Assembly: GCF_000003195.3 (NCBI RefSeq)
Contig: NC_012873.2
Location: 7,649,894 to 7,713,893 of the forward strand
Direction: 5' to 3'
Length of the DNA: 64,000 bases
Source of the DNA: Sorghum bicolor
Taxonomy: Eukaryota; Streptophyta; Magnoliopsida; Poales; Poaceae
Numbering within the stretch: position 1 is the stretch's first letter; each line of letters starts with the position of its first letter. Under the pieces are notes generated by a model that was not told the DNA's origin, made no database searches, and saw only the letters and a list, made by a program, of their open reading frames with translations. A program made the position numbers and the translations under genes. Of this stretch, positions 21,083-32,225 are shown piece after piece.

Positions 21083-22360
21083 TTACTCTTGATGCGGTGC
21101 GGCCTCGCATTCATGAGCATCCTGTACTGGGAAAATAGGAGGCCTTACGAACATGAACGGACGAACACTAATCAAGTAGTCATTGTCAGGCTCCCTCTTG
21201 TACACCTGCTTCACCTCCCTAGTCTTGAGATGCATGTAGATGATGACACCAGTTATACCCAGCTCCAAGAACACAAACTCGGCATTGTCCCCGGCGCCGG
21301 TCACCATTATTGCAGCGGCATCCTCATCCTCGTCGTCTGTCGTCTCCCAACCCTGCTCCATGAGATGGCCACAAGTCTCACGCATGGAAATGGTATCCCT
21401 GAGCACCCACCCGTTGGCACTGCCGCTAGCAGCACTAGTGTCATTGTGCCCGTGGTCATCATTCATCTTGCGGAGCCAAACGTTGAGCATGTTGTCCCCA
21501 TCCACATGGATGAGGTAGAGGACCGAGTTGTCTCCCCGACAGTGGACAAAGTTGCCTGGGTACTGATCATGCTCTACACCCTTCGGGAGATCGATGATGA
21601 AGAATGCCTTTTTGATTGGGTTTAGTCCGAGGATGTACCCTGCTTGGGTCGCCATGTAGATCTTACCGTCGGAGAGCACAGTAGTCGGCAAGATCTGACC
21701 CGGTGACTTAGCGAGACGATCTGTGGCTATGCATTGGATGACCCAGGAGCCTAACCGCAGGACACACACCATCACTGTGACCGTATCATACGATGACTCC
21801 CAGGTACGGACATTGATGCGGTAGCACAAGGCATCATCACCATGGTCAGTAGGGAGAAGCATCGCATGAGGGTACTCCGGGAAGCAGGGCGGCTGTGGCG
21901 GCCGTGGGAGCACCATGACCCTATCCATGCTAGGGTAGATTAGTGGGGAGCACACAGCGATACCAGTGTGGTGCAAGGTCTCACCACCAAACTCAAAGAG
22001 GACAAAGCCGTTTCGGCAGTCCCAAACATTCGGCGCCGGCAAGTTGCCAAAACCGAAGTTGGCATGGTTGACGACATCAGGTTGCAGGAGCGGGATGAAC
22101 TCTGAGCTAGATAGGTCATCACAACTGGAGACATAGACCCCAAGTAGGCGTGGCTGGTGGCTCGCGCAGAAATCGGGGATGAAGAGCCCAGAGGCAACGC
22201 GCAGCCAGCGCTTGCTAGTGAGCGCGGCACTAACAAGGCAGCTTCGACATTTGAGGCGGAGAAGAATGTTGTCAAGGAGATCTTCGTTTGTGAGCACGTT
22301 AGAAGCAGAGGTGTCTTCCTCTGGCGGCGATGGTGGTAGCTCCACCGTGTTGGAGGACAT
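21083..22360 (-). CDS. F-box protein, intronless, 425 residues
   Basis: An intact single-exon frame starts at ATG 22,360 (an upstream in-frame GTG is not a plausible plant start). An F-box lies at residues about 23-62 (LTNEDLLDNILLRL, CLVSAALTSKRWLRVAS). The rest is a long C-terminal part without leucine-rich or Kelch repeats that I can see; it resembles the large grass F-box subfamilies with a beta-propeller-like associated region (motifs LPPTVLSDGKIY-like ILPTTVLSDGKIY, FFIIDLP, WVLRDTISMRE). An acidic DDEDEDAAA loop lies near residue 345. Such proteins act as substrate receptors of SCF ubiquitin ligases; the target is unknown. It is the only clearly intact conventional host gene in the left half. 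Flanking repeats give no operon-like context. Confidence 0.85.
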   Translation of the reverse strand: MSSNTVELPPSPPEEDTSASNVLTNEDLLDNILLRLKCRSCLVSAALTSKRWLRVASGLFIPDFCASHQPRLLGVYVSSCDDLSSSEFIPLLQPDVVNHANFGFGNLPAPNVWDCRNGFVLFEFGGETLHHTGIAVCSPLIYPSMDRVMVLPRPPQPPCFPEYPHAMLLPTDHGDDALCYRINVRTWESSYDTVTVMVCVLRLGSWVIQCIATDRLAKSPGQILPTTVLSDGKIYMATQAGYILGLNPIKKAFFIIDLPKGVEHDQYPGNFVHCRGDNSVLYLIHVDGDNMLNVWLRKMNDDHGHNDTSAASGSANGWVLRDTISMRETCGHLMEQGWETTDDEDEDAAAIMVTGAGDNAEFVFLELGITGVIIYMHLKTREVKQVYKREPDNDYLISVRPFMFVRPPIFPVQDAHECEAAPHQE

Positions 22361-22896
22361 CGCTTCGCCACGAGTTTCTTTTTCCGTCACCGATTTGGTC
22401 TATGGATCAGGAGATTTGGGTGGAGGGGCATGAGCGAAGAGCGAGGAGTCAGAAGTTTAGTTGGATCGATGTTTGGTGGTTTTGTGTTTTGGAAAGAGCT
22501 CGATTGGTTACTCGGTGCCTGGCAGTCCCCTTTTTATTTCCCCTAGAGGGTATGGCAAATTGCATTTCTCTCCTTACCTTCACTTTTTATTGCATGTTTG
22601 TTCCTACTATTTTGGCTTGGCACTTTTTACATACAGCCCCCAAAAACATTTTATAATTATACCCTTTTGCCAAAGCCAATGGATTAATGGATTTCATGAA
22701 TTCATGGGTTTCGAGGGTTTAAGCATCATTTTGGAAGGAGGGAAGGATTTAGGAGGCTAGCAATGAATAGGCCAAGGAATTATAGTCTTCTGCCCCCTTC
22801 TATTTTGGATTTAATTTAATTTTTTGTTGGTTAATAGAAAACTCTTTATATCATATTAAGAAATAGAGGCCATGGAGTATGTAAATTATGTAAAGC
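22361..22896. other. Upstream region of the F-box gene
   Basis: No gene. It should contain the F-box promoter and leader on the minus strand, but I see no convincing TATA box at a defined spacing. Confidence 0.4.
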
Positions 22897-23975
22897 AATA
22901 AACAAGTAAAGTTCAAAAAAATACCTAAATATTCAATTAGATGTCAAAGTAGGGGTTTTTGTGAAATTATGCCTTATTTTATGGTTGTTGCCCCCACCGT
23001 TACTAGTCACAAGGATGTCGTGTTATGAATAAATTGTATAAAACTATATTGCAAACCTACCTTTGGAGAACTAGGTGCGATTTGGAGAACTAGGTGCGAC
23101 GACATGCAATCCAAGGTCACTAGACACGTCGTATATTAGCTGGAATCATGAAAATACTTTAAGATAATCATAAATGTCGTATATGGGAGGAGTTATTAGT
23201 TAGGTGTATCTAGACAGTTCTTACAAGCCATCACATCCGTTATATATAGGTGTTATAGTGTCGACACATTAAAGGTCTGCTAGAGATATGTTGTTGTTAA
23301 CACATTAAAGGTCTGCTAGGGATATGTTGGTGTCAACACATTAAAGGTCATGTTGGGCCATGGGCCTTGGCAAGGTGACAATTCCTCCAAGACTTAGTAC
23401 AAAGGGGCAACCGTAAAGTTAATTAGAAAGAGAACCTAAACATGCAATTAGATGTCAAAGTAAGGGTACTAGTGGCAATTGTGCCTTACTTTATGGTTGT
23501 CACACCCTCCGTTACCAATCAAATGGAAGTGTATTATAACTAAATTGTAGAAAACTATATTGCAAGAAACCTACCTTTGGAGAACTAGGTGCGATGCTAG
23601 TTGTATCATGCAATCCAAGGTCCTCAGCCGCATTGCATATTAGCTGGAACATGTGAATACATTTAGATAATCATCATAAATGTTGTATATGGAAGGAGTC
23701 ATAAGTTAGGTGGATCTAGATAGTCATTTGTGGTTAGCCCATACATCATATATAGGTGTCATAGTGTCGACACTACTAGGGATATGTTGGTGTCACATCA
23801 TTAAAGGTCTGATAGGGATACGTTGGTGTCGACACATTAAAGGTCTGCTAGGGATATGTTAGAGTCAACACATTAAAGGTCTACTAGGGATATGTTGGGC
23901 TGCTGACTCCTTGGTCCATGGGCCTCGACAAGGTGATGATTCCTCTGACATAGTACAAAGGGGCAAAAGTACATA
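22897..23975. repeat. Two-copy direct duplication of about 540 bp with an internal minisatellite
   Basis: The AATTAGATGTCAAAGTA, GCCTTA(C/T)TTTATGGTTG, ACCTACCTTTGGAGAACTAG, ATATTAGCTGGAA and GGCCTTGGCAAGG/GGCCTCGACAAGG segments occur in the same order twice (about 22,930-23,400 and 23,440-23,960). Each copy contains tandem units of about 40 bp around CACATTAAAGGTCTGCTAGGGATATGTT (split motif), 2-3 in the first copy and 3-4 in the second. Confidence 0.75.
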
Positions 23976-25550
23976 GAAGGGGGTATCAATTATTTAGAAC
24001 CCAACAGTCTTCTTCCATGGCTCATCCTCATTGGGTCGTCCTTATATTTGTTCATCTTCCTTCCTCTCAGATGTATCTCAACTTTAGTTCTTTGATCCCA
24101 TACTTGCTATCCTTAAGTACTCCATTGCTAAGATTGTATCGCATCATATTACCAATGTGTTGGATATTTGAGTTGTGTGATTAGGTTGCTAACAATTAGT
24201 ACCAGAGACATAGATCCTAGGCTTCCTTGTTGTCACAACGTCATGCCTCTCGCTCTAAGCTCATCCTCGAGGAACTCGCTAAACTTTTCTTGAAGCATGA
24301 TGCGAAGTAGGATGCACGATTTTCCTCAAATGGATGCAAAGTGGATTGAGGGGCCAACATGCCTCTCAGCGAAGGTGTGGTTGTACCTCTAGATCACAAC
24401 AATGGGAGGTATTCACATGTGGGGAGTAGATAATGGAGGCTACCTCAATGCATTGCACGTTCAACACATACCGTGTGCCTGCCATTGCCATGGGCATGAG
24501 CGTTGCTGCCACCATGACATGTTTGGCATAAGATGATAAAGTCGTGGTCCCGATCTTCATTGCATAGGTTCTTAATCTTGATAACTAGCTAATGAACAAC
24601 TGATAACTTGTTGTAAGCAGCGATAACTAGTGCAACCTGATGAAATACACAAGGAGCCAACCACTGTCTCTATATGGTAGTCTAAACCAAGGATTTGCTC
24701 AACCACACACTGTCAAAGAAACCAACCATGCAACCTAGAATCAATGGACTAGGAGCACAGATTAGGTGCCAATGATGCGGCTACTTCTATAATCTCTACG
24801 AATGAAAACACAAGAGCAAAGAGGTAGAGATTTCTCTCTGGTTTGTTAGCACATAGCTGAACAAAGCGATTTGTATTATGATTATCAAAAGTCTATGTTT
24901 GCCTTGGAACAACAGGATATTTATACTAGGACCAACCCTCCTGGATTGGTATGAACACAAGATGGAAATGAAAAAATTGAGTATGTGAAAAGTCTTCCAC
25001 AAAGTGGATTCTCAAGAGTCTTCATATGGCTGGCTGTAGGCATCCTGAGCAGCCTCCACTAAAAGAGATGTAACTCCCTAATAGAAAGCTAAAAAGATGA
25101 GTTGTTTGTTGGGTGTGAAAGTAGACTTAATAAGCTTTCCATCCATATGCACCATGAAACATTGTAGAATGGTACAATTTTGCATGCGAAATTGTTCCAA
25201 CATTTTGTCTTAGAAGATTGGTCAGTATTTATCGGATTGGTCTATTTTTACCAGACTCACTCATGTTTATCACTTAGATCTATTTTTATTAGACTTGAGT
25301 AGATGATGAAAACCTTAGAATGATTGTTGTAGTTATTCTCCATGTAGAGTCACATCCTCCTCTTTATGTGTACACCTAAGTATAACCAAAGTATAAAACT
25401 TAGGTACTATAACATTCTTAGAAGTGTTGAAATTAGAATAAGTTAGAAAGAATTCATATGGTCTTGTAGTTTTTTGGCATGACTTCATGTAAAAGGTCAT
25501 TGATCTATATCTTTTATGTTGGATGGTGGATGATTGATACTTGAGCTAAC
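23976..25550. other. Gene-free interval with a possible LTR/primer-binding junction
   Basis: No gene. Near 24,190 the sequence GCTAACA is followed by ATTAGTACCAGAG, a degraded form of the TTGGTACCAGAGC type of junction seen after a 5' LTR, so part of the preceding duplicated sequence may be an LTR. No other retroelement landmark was found. Confidence 0.3.
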
Positions 25551-27180
25551 ATGCATGTTGATAAGGACATGACACCTTTGGATATGACCATCGATTATAA
25601 GGTGAGCTCATTCCTACATTTGTATAATGATTTTTGGTATAATTCAGTTGGTTCTACATGTACGTGTCATTATTTGCTTGTAGGTGCGAATGTGTCTCAA
25701 AGTGTAAGGTCATCAAAGCTGAATTTTCACTTCGCTAGTGGCTTGACAGCACTTCATTGGGAAGGCCATAACTCATTTGTTCAGAGTGAATTTGAGGTCC
25801 ATGCACATTTGATGGAAAACTTATTTGATAAGCTTTCAAATGGATTTTGTTTGACCTTAATATCATGTCGGTAAGGCCTCGAAATTTTTGAGACATGCTA
25901 TCGTTGTTTCTGCCGGGAGCTATATCATCATCATAGGCTTGTTATTTACCCTTAGGATGCTGGCCCAAGTTAGAGCACACCCCAAGGAAATGGAGAACAT
26001 ACAAAGGGAGATTTTGGACATCCTCCCCCTTGGCCACCACCTTAGGGGGTCAGTAAGGTCATCCAAGCCAAGTTGGAGGCCCAATCCAAGTCAAGTTCGA
26101 GTCCATCTCAGACTCTAGGAGCAGCATGTAGTAAAATAGACGTCAGGTCACATACAAACTTTGTTTTTTATGATCCACATATGGGTGGATAGATAATTTT
26201 ATAATCTAACTAATAGACTCAGTTTGAGGTCCAAATTACACCAGAATCAATAGGAATTGTTGAAATAAATTGACATCCATAATCTGTCAGGGCGCTGCAT
26301 TGCCGTCTTTTGGGCCGTTAGGCCTTGTAACATGTTGAGACACTGTCTTTTGGGCCATTAGGCCTTGTAACATGTTCAGACACCTTATGGACATGAAAAG
26401 AGACCCTTGGACGCTATGATCAATTAGAGAGCTGCAATATATATAATCATGTCATGTTGAAATCTTCAATTTATGTTATAAAGAAACAGATTAATTTTCA
26501 AGAAGGGGAGCAATGTTGGCTAGTACCTACAACCTACCCTCCAACAAAGCTCAAACCAAGGATGGTTTATTGTCAAGAAGCAAAGGATGATGAGGATATT
26601 ACACCTTCTGATAAGACCATTGAGTATAAGATGAGCTCATTCCTATATTTGCATAGTGATTTTTTGGTATAATTTACTTGGTTCTACATGTATGTGTCAT
26701 TATTTGCTTGTAGGTATGAATATGTCTCAAAGTGCAAGGTCATCAAAGCTAACTTTTTAGTTCGTTAGTGGCCCGACAACACTTCATTAGGAAGTCCATA
26801 ACTCTTTTGTTTAGAGTGAGTTTGAGGTCCATGCCCACTTGATGGAAAACTTATTTGATAAGCTTTCAAATGGATCTGGTTTGATCTCAATATCATGTCA
26901 GCAAGGCCTCCAAATCATTAAGACATGTTGTCATTGTTTCTGTCGGGTGCTACGTCTTAATCATGGGCTTGTTATTTGCCCTTGGGATCCTAGCCCAAGT
27001 TGCAGCACACCCCAAGGAGATGGAGAAACCCAACGTAAGCTTTTGGACATCCTCCCCCTTGTCTACTACCTTGGGGGTCAGCAAGGTCATCCAAGCTAAG
27101 TTGGAGGCCCAATCCAAGTCAAGCTCGAGTCCATCTCGGGCTCTAGGAGCAGCATGTAGTGAAATGGATGCCTAGGTTGC
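25551..27180. repeat. Direct duplication of about 0.6 kb, copies near 25.55-26.13 and 26.59-27.18 kb
   Basis: ACATGTA(C/T)GTGTCATTATTTGCTTGTAGG, TGATGGAAAACTTATTTGATAAGC and GCACACCCCAAGGA (given as separate pieces) recur in the same order with about 85-90% identity by eye. Between the copies a short segment (TCTTTTGGGCCGTTAGGCCTT) is itself duplicated near 26,305 and 26,350, and returns near 27,335. No coding domain was recognised. Confidence 0.75.
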
Positions 27181-28620
27181 ATATGGACTCCATTTTCAAT
27201 GATCCACATATGGATAGAAAGATAATTTTATAAGAGAACTAATGGCTTTGGTTTGAGGTCCAAATTCCACTAGAATCAACATAGAATAATTGAAACACAT
27301 TTACATCCAGAATCTATCAAGGCGTTGTGTCACGGTCTTTTGGGCCGTTGCGCCTTGTAACATGTTGGGACACCTTATGGACGCGAAAAGAGACCCTTGG
27401 ACGCCCCTTAGGGTTTGAGTTTGTGTTAAGGTTTGAGTTTTGTGTTAGATCAATCTATCTTTGAACAATTGTCGTTATTGTTTGTGAGACCCCAACTTTG
27501 AGTGCTTAATCATACATCCGCAATTGTCACTTCAATAGAGTTACATTTATCTTGTTCTTGTTTGTGTTCTTCAATTCATAGCAGAGATTAGCCTTCATGG
27601 TGAGGTCAACTGGATTGTGACATGCTTGATAACCAGAGGAGACGTGGTGTTAAGGTTGCAAAGGTTCAGGTCTTTGTGATCTGAAGCTAGATTGGTGTGT
27701 TGCTTTCTGACCAAATCATTGTTTATCTTGAACCTGTTGAAATATTAGGAACCCCATCCCCATCACATGTATTGTTGACATGTCTGCATCACCACCTCTC
27801 TAAGCATTATCGAAATGCAACATCGCCATGGAAATCTATAAGGAAAATGGCACCTAGCAAGGGCCATATGTGATTTTGGTGGTTGAATGACATTTATTTG
27901 GACTACTATTGTTTGCATGGATGGACTTGGACAAAGGAATGTGAAAATCAATTTTTCAATGCGATACCCCTAGGTACCCTAACTTCCATATTGCCAACTA
28001 TCAACTCCAAATCAAAGACAACCCAAAGGTCCATGACAACCTGATTCAAGGAAGGATATCTCTAGATGGCACTAGGACTCTGACTAGGGCATGACTCTTA
28101 GCTTGTAGGGCAAGTTTATACAAGATATAAATAGCTAGCAGTTCTCACTGTTGTGATCATTGACTCTTTCATAGGTCTAGCCACACTTTAATCCTAATCT
28201 TGCCAATATAAGCAATACAAGAGTAGCAACTAGATGTAGGACCTTTCACCCTCTTCCCAGGGGGTGCCGAACTAGTATAAATCTCATCTTCATTTGTGAT
28301 TATTCTTCGCACCAAGCAGGGTTACCCAAGATCCAAATATCTATTAATAAAAAAACACTGATATGATTGATTAAAACTTCAAGGACAAGGAACTATTGTG
28401 AAGATCATGAGTCATGCATGAAGTCCTAGACGTGAAGTACTTGAAGCCCAAACGAGAAGACACAAAGAATAGAACTAAACTGACTCTCCACAAGAGCACC
28501 AGATTTCTATAGTGGTGCCCTATTAGAGGCACTAAAGTAAAGGTCAGGGAGCACCATGACTATTCTAATCCTCAATATGCATCGAAGTTCAACAGTAGTA
28601 TATCATTGCCGAGCACTAGA
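27181..28620. other. Gene-free interval
   Basis: No gene or bounded element recognised. GGGTTTGAGTTTGTGTTA-type sequence near 27,412-27,450 is a short local repeat. Confidence 0.3.
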
Positions 28621-29046
28621 GGCTTAGGCATAGGATAAAGAATTTTTGCTAAAGTGTGCCATCTAGAGGCTACAAAGAAGGTTTAAGAGGGCATCAAATT
28701 TACTAGTTATGAATTAGAGAAAGAGCCCATCAATGGTTGGCAATGGCTACCCCAACAGCTAGTTGACAAGATAGTATTCGAAATTCTTTGATGGGGTCAT
28801 TGGTATTTTTTGGTGCTCACTTGTAATGGCCTAGGATGAAGAATTTTTGCTGAAGGTTTTGAAATCCATTAGAAGAAAGCATGCCATCTAGAGGCTATGG
28901 AGAAGGTTTAAGATGCCACCAGATTTACTAGTGAAGACTTAGAGAAAGAGCCCATCAATGGTTGGCAATGGCTAGCCCAATAGCTAGTCGATGTGATAGT
29001 CATCTAAATTCTCTAATGGGGTCATTAGTATTTTTTGGTGCTAACT
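28621..29046. repeat. Tandem duplication of about 210 bp
   Basis: AAGAATTTTTGCTAAAG / AAGAATTTTTGCTGAAG, GCCATCTAGAGGCTA, GAGAAAGAGCCCATCAATGG and GGGGTCATT(G/A)GTATTTTTTGG occur in order twice (about 28,638-28,812 and 28,840-29,041). The second copy runs into the TRIM-like LTR at 29,047. Confidence 0.75.
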
Positions 29047-31655
29047 TGTAATGGCCAGAGTACAAATGACTCAGATCCACTCTACATGCTGAGTGAACCA
29101 TACCTACCACCATCCCATTTATGCTTTCATCCTCGCTTCATATAAAATGGTTAACCTGGCCTTATATGTTGGTCTAAACCACCTTTAATAACCAAGTTTG
29201 AACTAAACCCTTTTAGAGTACGTAAGGGACCTATTGGACCTGGACCAGTGCCATGGCCCATTAGTGTTAGGGTTAATTAGAGATAAGGGTCAAGTAAACC
29301 TCTCTATATAAGGAGAGGAGATGTATCAATCTAATCAAGCAAGAGATTAGAAGAAAATACCTTCTCTCTTGCCGGCCGTGGGCAGAGCCCTGTGTCTGGC
29401 GTTCCTAGCGCCCAAAACCCTAGCCTCCTCTCTCTCTCATAGCAGCCTCCCTATGAACAGTACCCGCGGCTACTGTAGCATGGGTATTGTTCACGCCTTC
29501 AACCGTCGCTCCCTCAATCCCAATCAATCTCCCTCAACCCTAGTAGCCACATAACAATCTGGTATCACCTAGCCTTGGTACGATGTCCGCGCTTCCACCG
29601 ACCTGTAGCGTGGCCTCACCAGCGGTGTCCAACAGGCCGCTTCTCGCCGCACCGTCCGAGACCTCAGAGTCCTCCGACGGCACCCTCACCCTAGCGTCCC
29701 TGGCAGGAGTGGTCGACCAGATCGGCCGCAACATGGACCTACTCAGCCGCAACATGCACACCATGTAGTCGTCTCTGGCGAGTCTCCTGCCGCCGCCACC
29801 ACTCGCCACTACGACATCGCCACCAATGTCCTCCACCCCAAAACCGCCCAAGAGCAGCACAGGGGTGCCCCTGCACATGATGCGTTGGACGACCTCCTCG
29901 TTCTCCCTTCCATCCTGGGCGCTGATGGGCACTTCACCGATCCCGTCATTCATAGCCCCCAACCTTGTGCCGCCACAGCAACACTGCGACGGTGTCTTCT
30001 ATGGGGGCGTGGATGGCATCCAAGCAACGGCGTCAAAGCTGCAGGCGGCGGTGCGCTGCCTCTTGGCACGCCGACAGGGTTAGCGCCCCATCTTCAAGCG
30101 GTGATGCCCAATCGTTCCTACAATGACAATCTTGCAACAGCTCACGGAGAGGAAGGTGATTGCACAGGCAAGTGCCTGCAAGGTGTCTGCAGCAGTGCGG
30201 TTGCAGGCTGCGGCACGCGGCCTCCTAGTGCACCGTTGGCTATAGGAGATGTGCTAGCCTATGCACGAGGTGACCTTGGCGACGGTCAACCTTAGCACAG
30301 CGGAGCATGATCTCGCCCTGTGGGATGGCCACCAACAAGCGCGCCGACCTGCTGCTATCTTTCGGCACGAGTATGGTGTTTTTTCCGCGGGCAGCAACCT
30401 CCAACTCTATGGCAGCGGTGGTAGTGGAGCCACTCCCCTCCTTGTCATCAGCGGGGACGCACTGCCTAGCACCACTGCATTCCGCCACCGGCCACCGTGA
30501 GGACGTCTCCGCTGGTTGTTATCGTGACTAATTCCATGTGGCTATACCCGTGCACCCCAATCATTCTAGTGGGCTCCATGGGATCCAGGTGGCTACACAC
30601 ATGTATGTCCATCACGCGGAGCCGCGGAGGGTGTCCGCCGTATCTTCAAGATTCAAAAATAAAGAGTCACAGTTTATTTCGGGTCAATAAAATAAGTCAA
30701 GATGTAAAAGGCTTATTTTTAGATATTAAGTTTGTGTCGAGTCGAGTTATAAGTTGGTTAGGTTGCAGCTCGAGGACGAGCTGCATGTCCAGGTGGGGTG
30801 TAGTGTTAGAGTATGTAAGGGACCTATTGGACCTAGACCGGTGGGTCACTTGCTTAGGGGTCAAGTAAACCTCTCTATATAAGGAGAGAAGATGTATCAA
30901 TCTAATCAAGCAAGAGATTAGAAGGAAATCCCTTCTCTCTTGCCTGCCGTGGGTAGAGCCCCGCGGCTGGTGTTCCTAGCGCCCAAAACCATAGCCTCCT
31001 CTCTCGGTCTCACAGCCGCCTCCCTGTGGTACTGTTCACGCCTTCAGCCGCCGCTCCCTCAATCCCAATCAATCTCCCTCAATCCCAGCAGCCACATAAC
31101 AATCCCTCCATAGTATCTCATTAACATGCACATGTGATACTATGGGCCAAATTCCAAACTAGGCAAAATGTCATACACCCTCCTCAAAGAGCATGACATC
31201 CTCATCGGCCCAACACACGCACAATTCGGCAAATGATTATTAGGAACATTCTCTCTTAGCACACGCGATCGTGCATACAGTGTTGACACAATGCCATATC
31301 ATGCACCCTGTAGGGCCTACATGCGCAACGAGCCCTATGTCCGCACCCTTGATTTGCGCACACCGATGGCCATGAATGTTAGATTTGCTACCATTTGTTA
31401 ATGTCCTAGTGTCCAAATGACTCGGGTCCACTCTGCACGCTGAGCAAACCACACCTACCACCATCCCATTTACACTTTTATCCACGCTTCGCATAAATGG
31501 ATTAACCTGAGGATGGTGGAATGGACTCTAGGTGCCTTATATGTTGTTCTGGCCCACCCTTAACATCCAAGGTAGGTCTAAACCCTTGACAATAATATTT
31601 CATTAACATGCACACGGGCTGCTATGGGCTAAATTCCAAACTGGGTTGGATGTCA
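29047..31655 (-). mobile_element. TRIM-like (Cassandra-type) retroelement, split by another LTR element
   Basis: The right LTR is 31,396-31,655. The left LTR is 29,047-29,210, resuming at 31,102 and ending at about 31,173. Both are relatives of the LTRs at 42.56-43.51 kb (shared TGAGC(A/G)AACCA, CCTACCACCATCCCA). The internal part of about 220 bp has no gene. On the minus strand TGGTAGCAAATC follows the LTR, a degraded form of the TGGTATCA primer site. AACT flanks both sides but a full 5-bp duplication is not certain. The left LTR is interrupted at 29,211 by the element described next. Confidence 0.6.
29211..31101 (+). mobile_element. Small LTR retrotransposon (1.9 kb) nested in the TRIM
   Basis: LTRs are 29,211-29,556 and 30,804-31,101. 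They start T(T/G)TTAGAGTA(C/T)GTAAGGG, contain CTCTCTATATAAGGAGAG (a TATA region) and end CACATAACA. TGGTATCACC, a tRNA-Met-type primer site, begins 3 bp after the left LTR, and GGTGGGGTGTAG precedes the right one as a purine tract. Flanks are AACCC and ATCCC, a near match. The interior has only short broken frames; one of 61 codons from 29,583 has a gag-like amphipathic stretch (GVVDQIGRNMDLLSRNMHT), so the element is non-autonomous. Confidence 0.72.
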
Positions 31656-32225
31656 AACTCGACCTCAACTCGATTGATCACCAAGCCATGTCTTTGTTCA
31701 ATCACCATTTGGACTACTGTCAACATAATCTCCACTCCCATCTCACATCTGCTTTGTGGTTGTGCCCAAGTGCTAGTTGTTCATGATCCATCCTTTGGCC
31801 TTTTGTCCACTGGTCTAAGCCTTGATCTCCCTTCACTGCTCTCGTTCCATTGTGCATGGACTCCTAGCTTAACCTTCTCTGTCACCATCAACTTGAAACA
31901 CCTACACATCACCATTTGTGAAAATGACGTACCGATCATTTGAGAGCCTCTACCTAATTTTCATCCACCACTGGCCTCAACCTCTCCATAACCCATCCTT
32001 CCTCCTCCCTTCTAGATGCTTGCATGCCCATGTCATCGTATCCGTCTCTAGTGGATCGAGTTGTGGGTTGTGTTGTCGTTGTCACCGTTCCTAGTTAAAC
32101 CCTATGTGGTCAAGACCTCATCGATGATTGCTCCCATCCCACCATAAGGCCAATTGGATGTCCACAACGACCCTTGGTTGGCAGCACCCTCCACCTCAAT
32201 ACCCTACTATCTCTATCACCACCGT
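31656..32225. other. Gene-free interval
   Basis: Nothing recognised; C-rich sequence with short open frames only. Confidence 0.3.
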
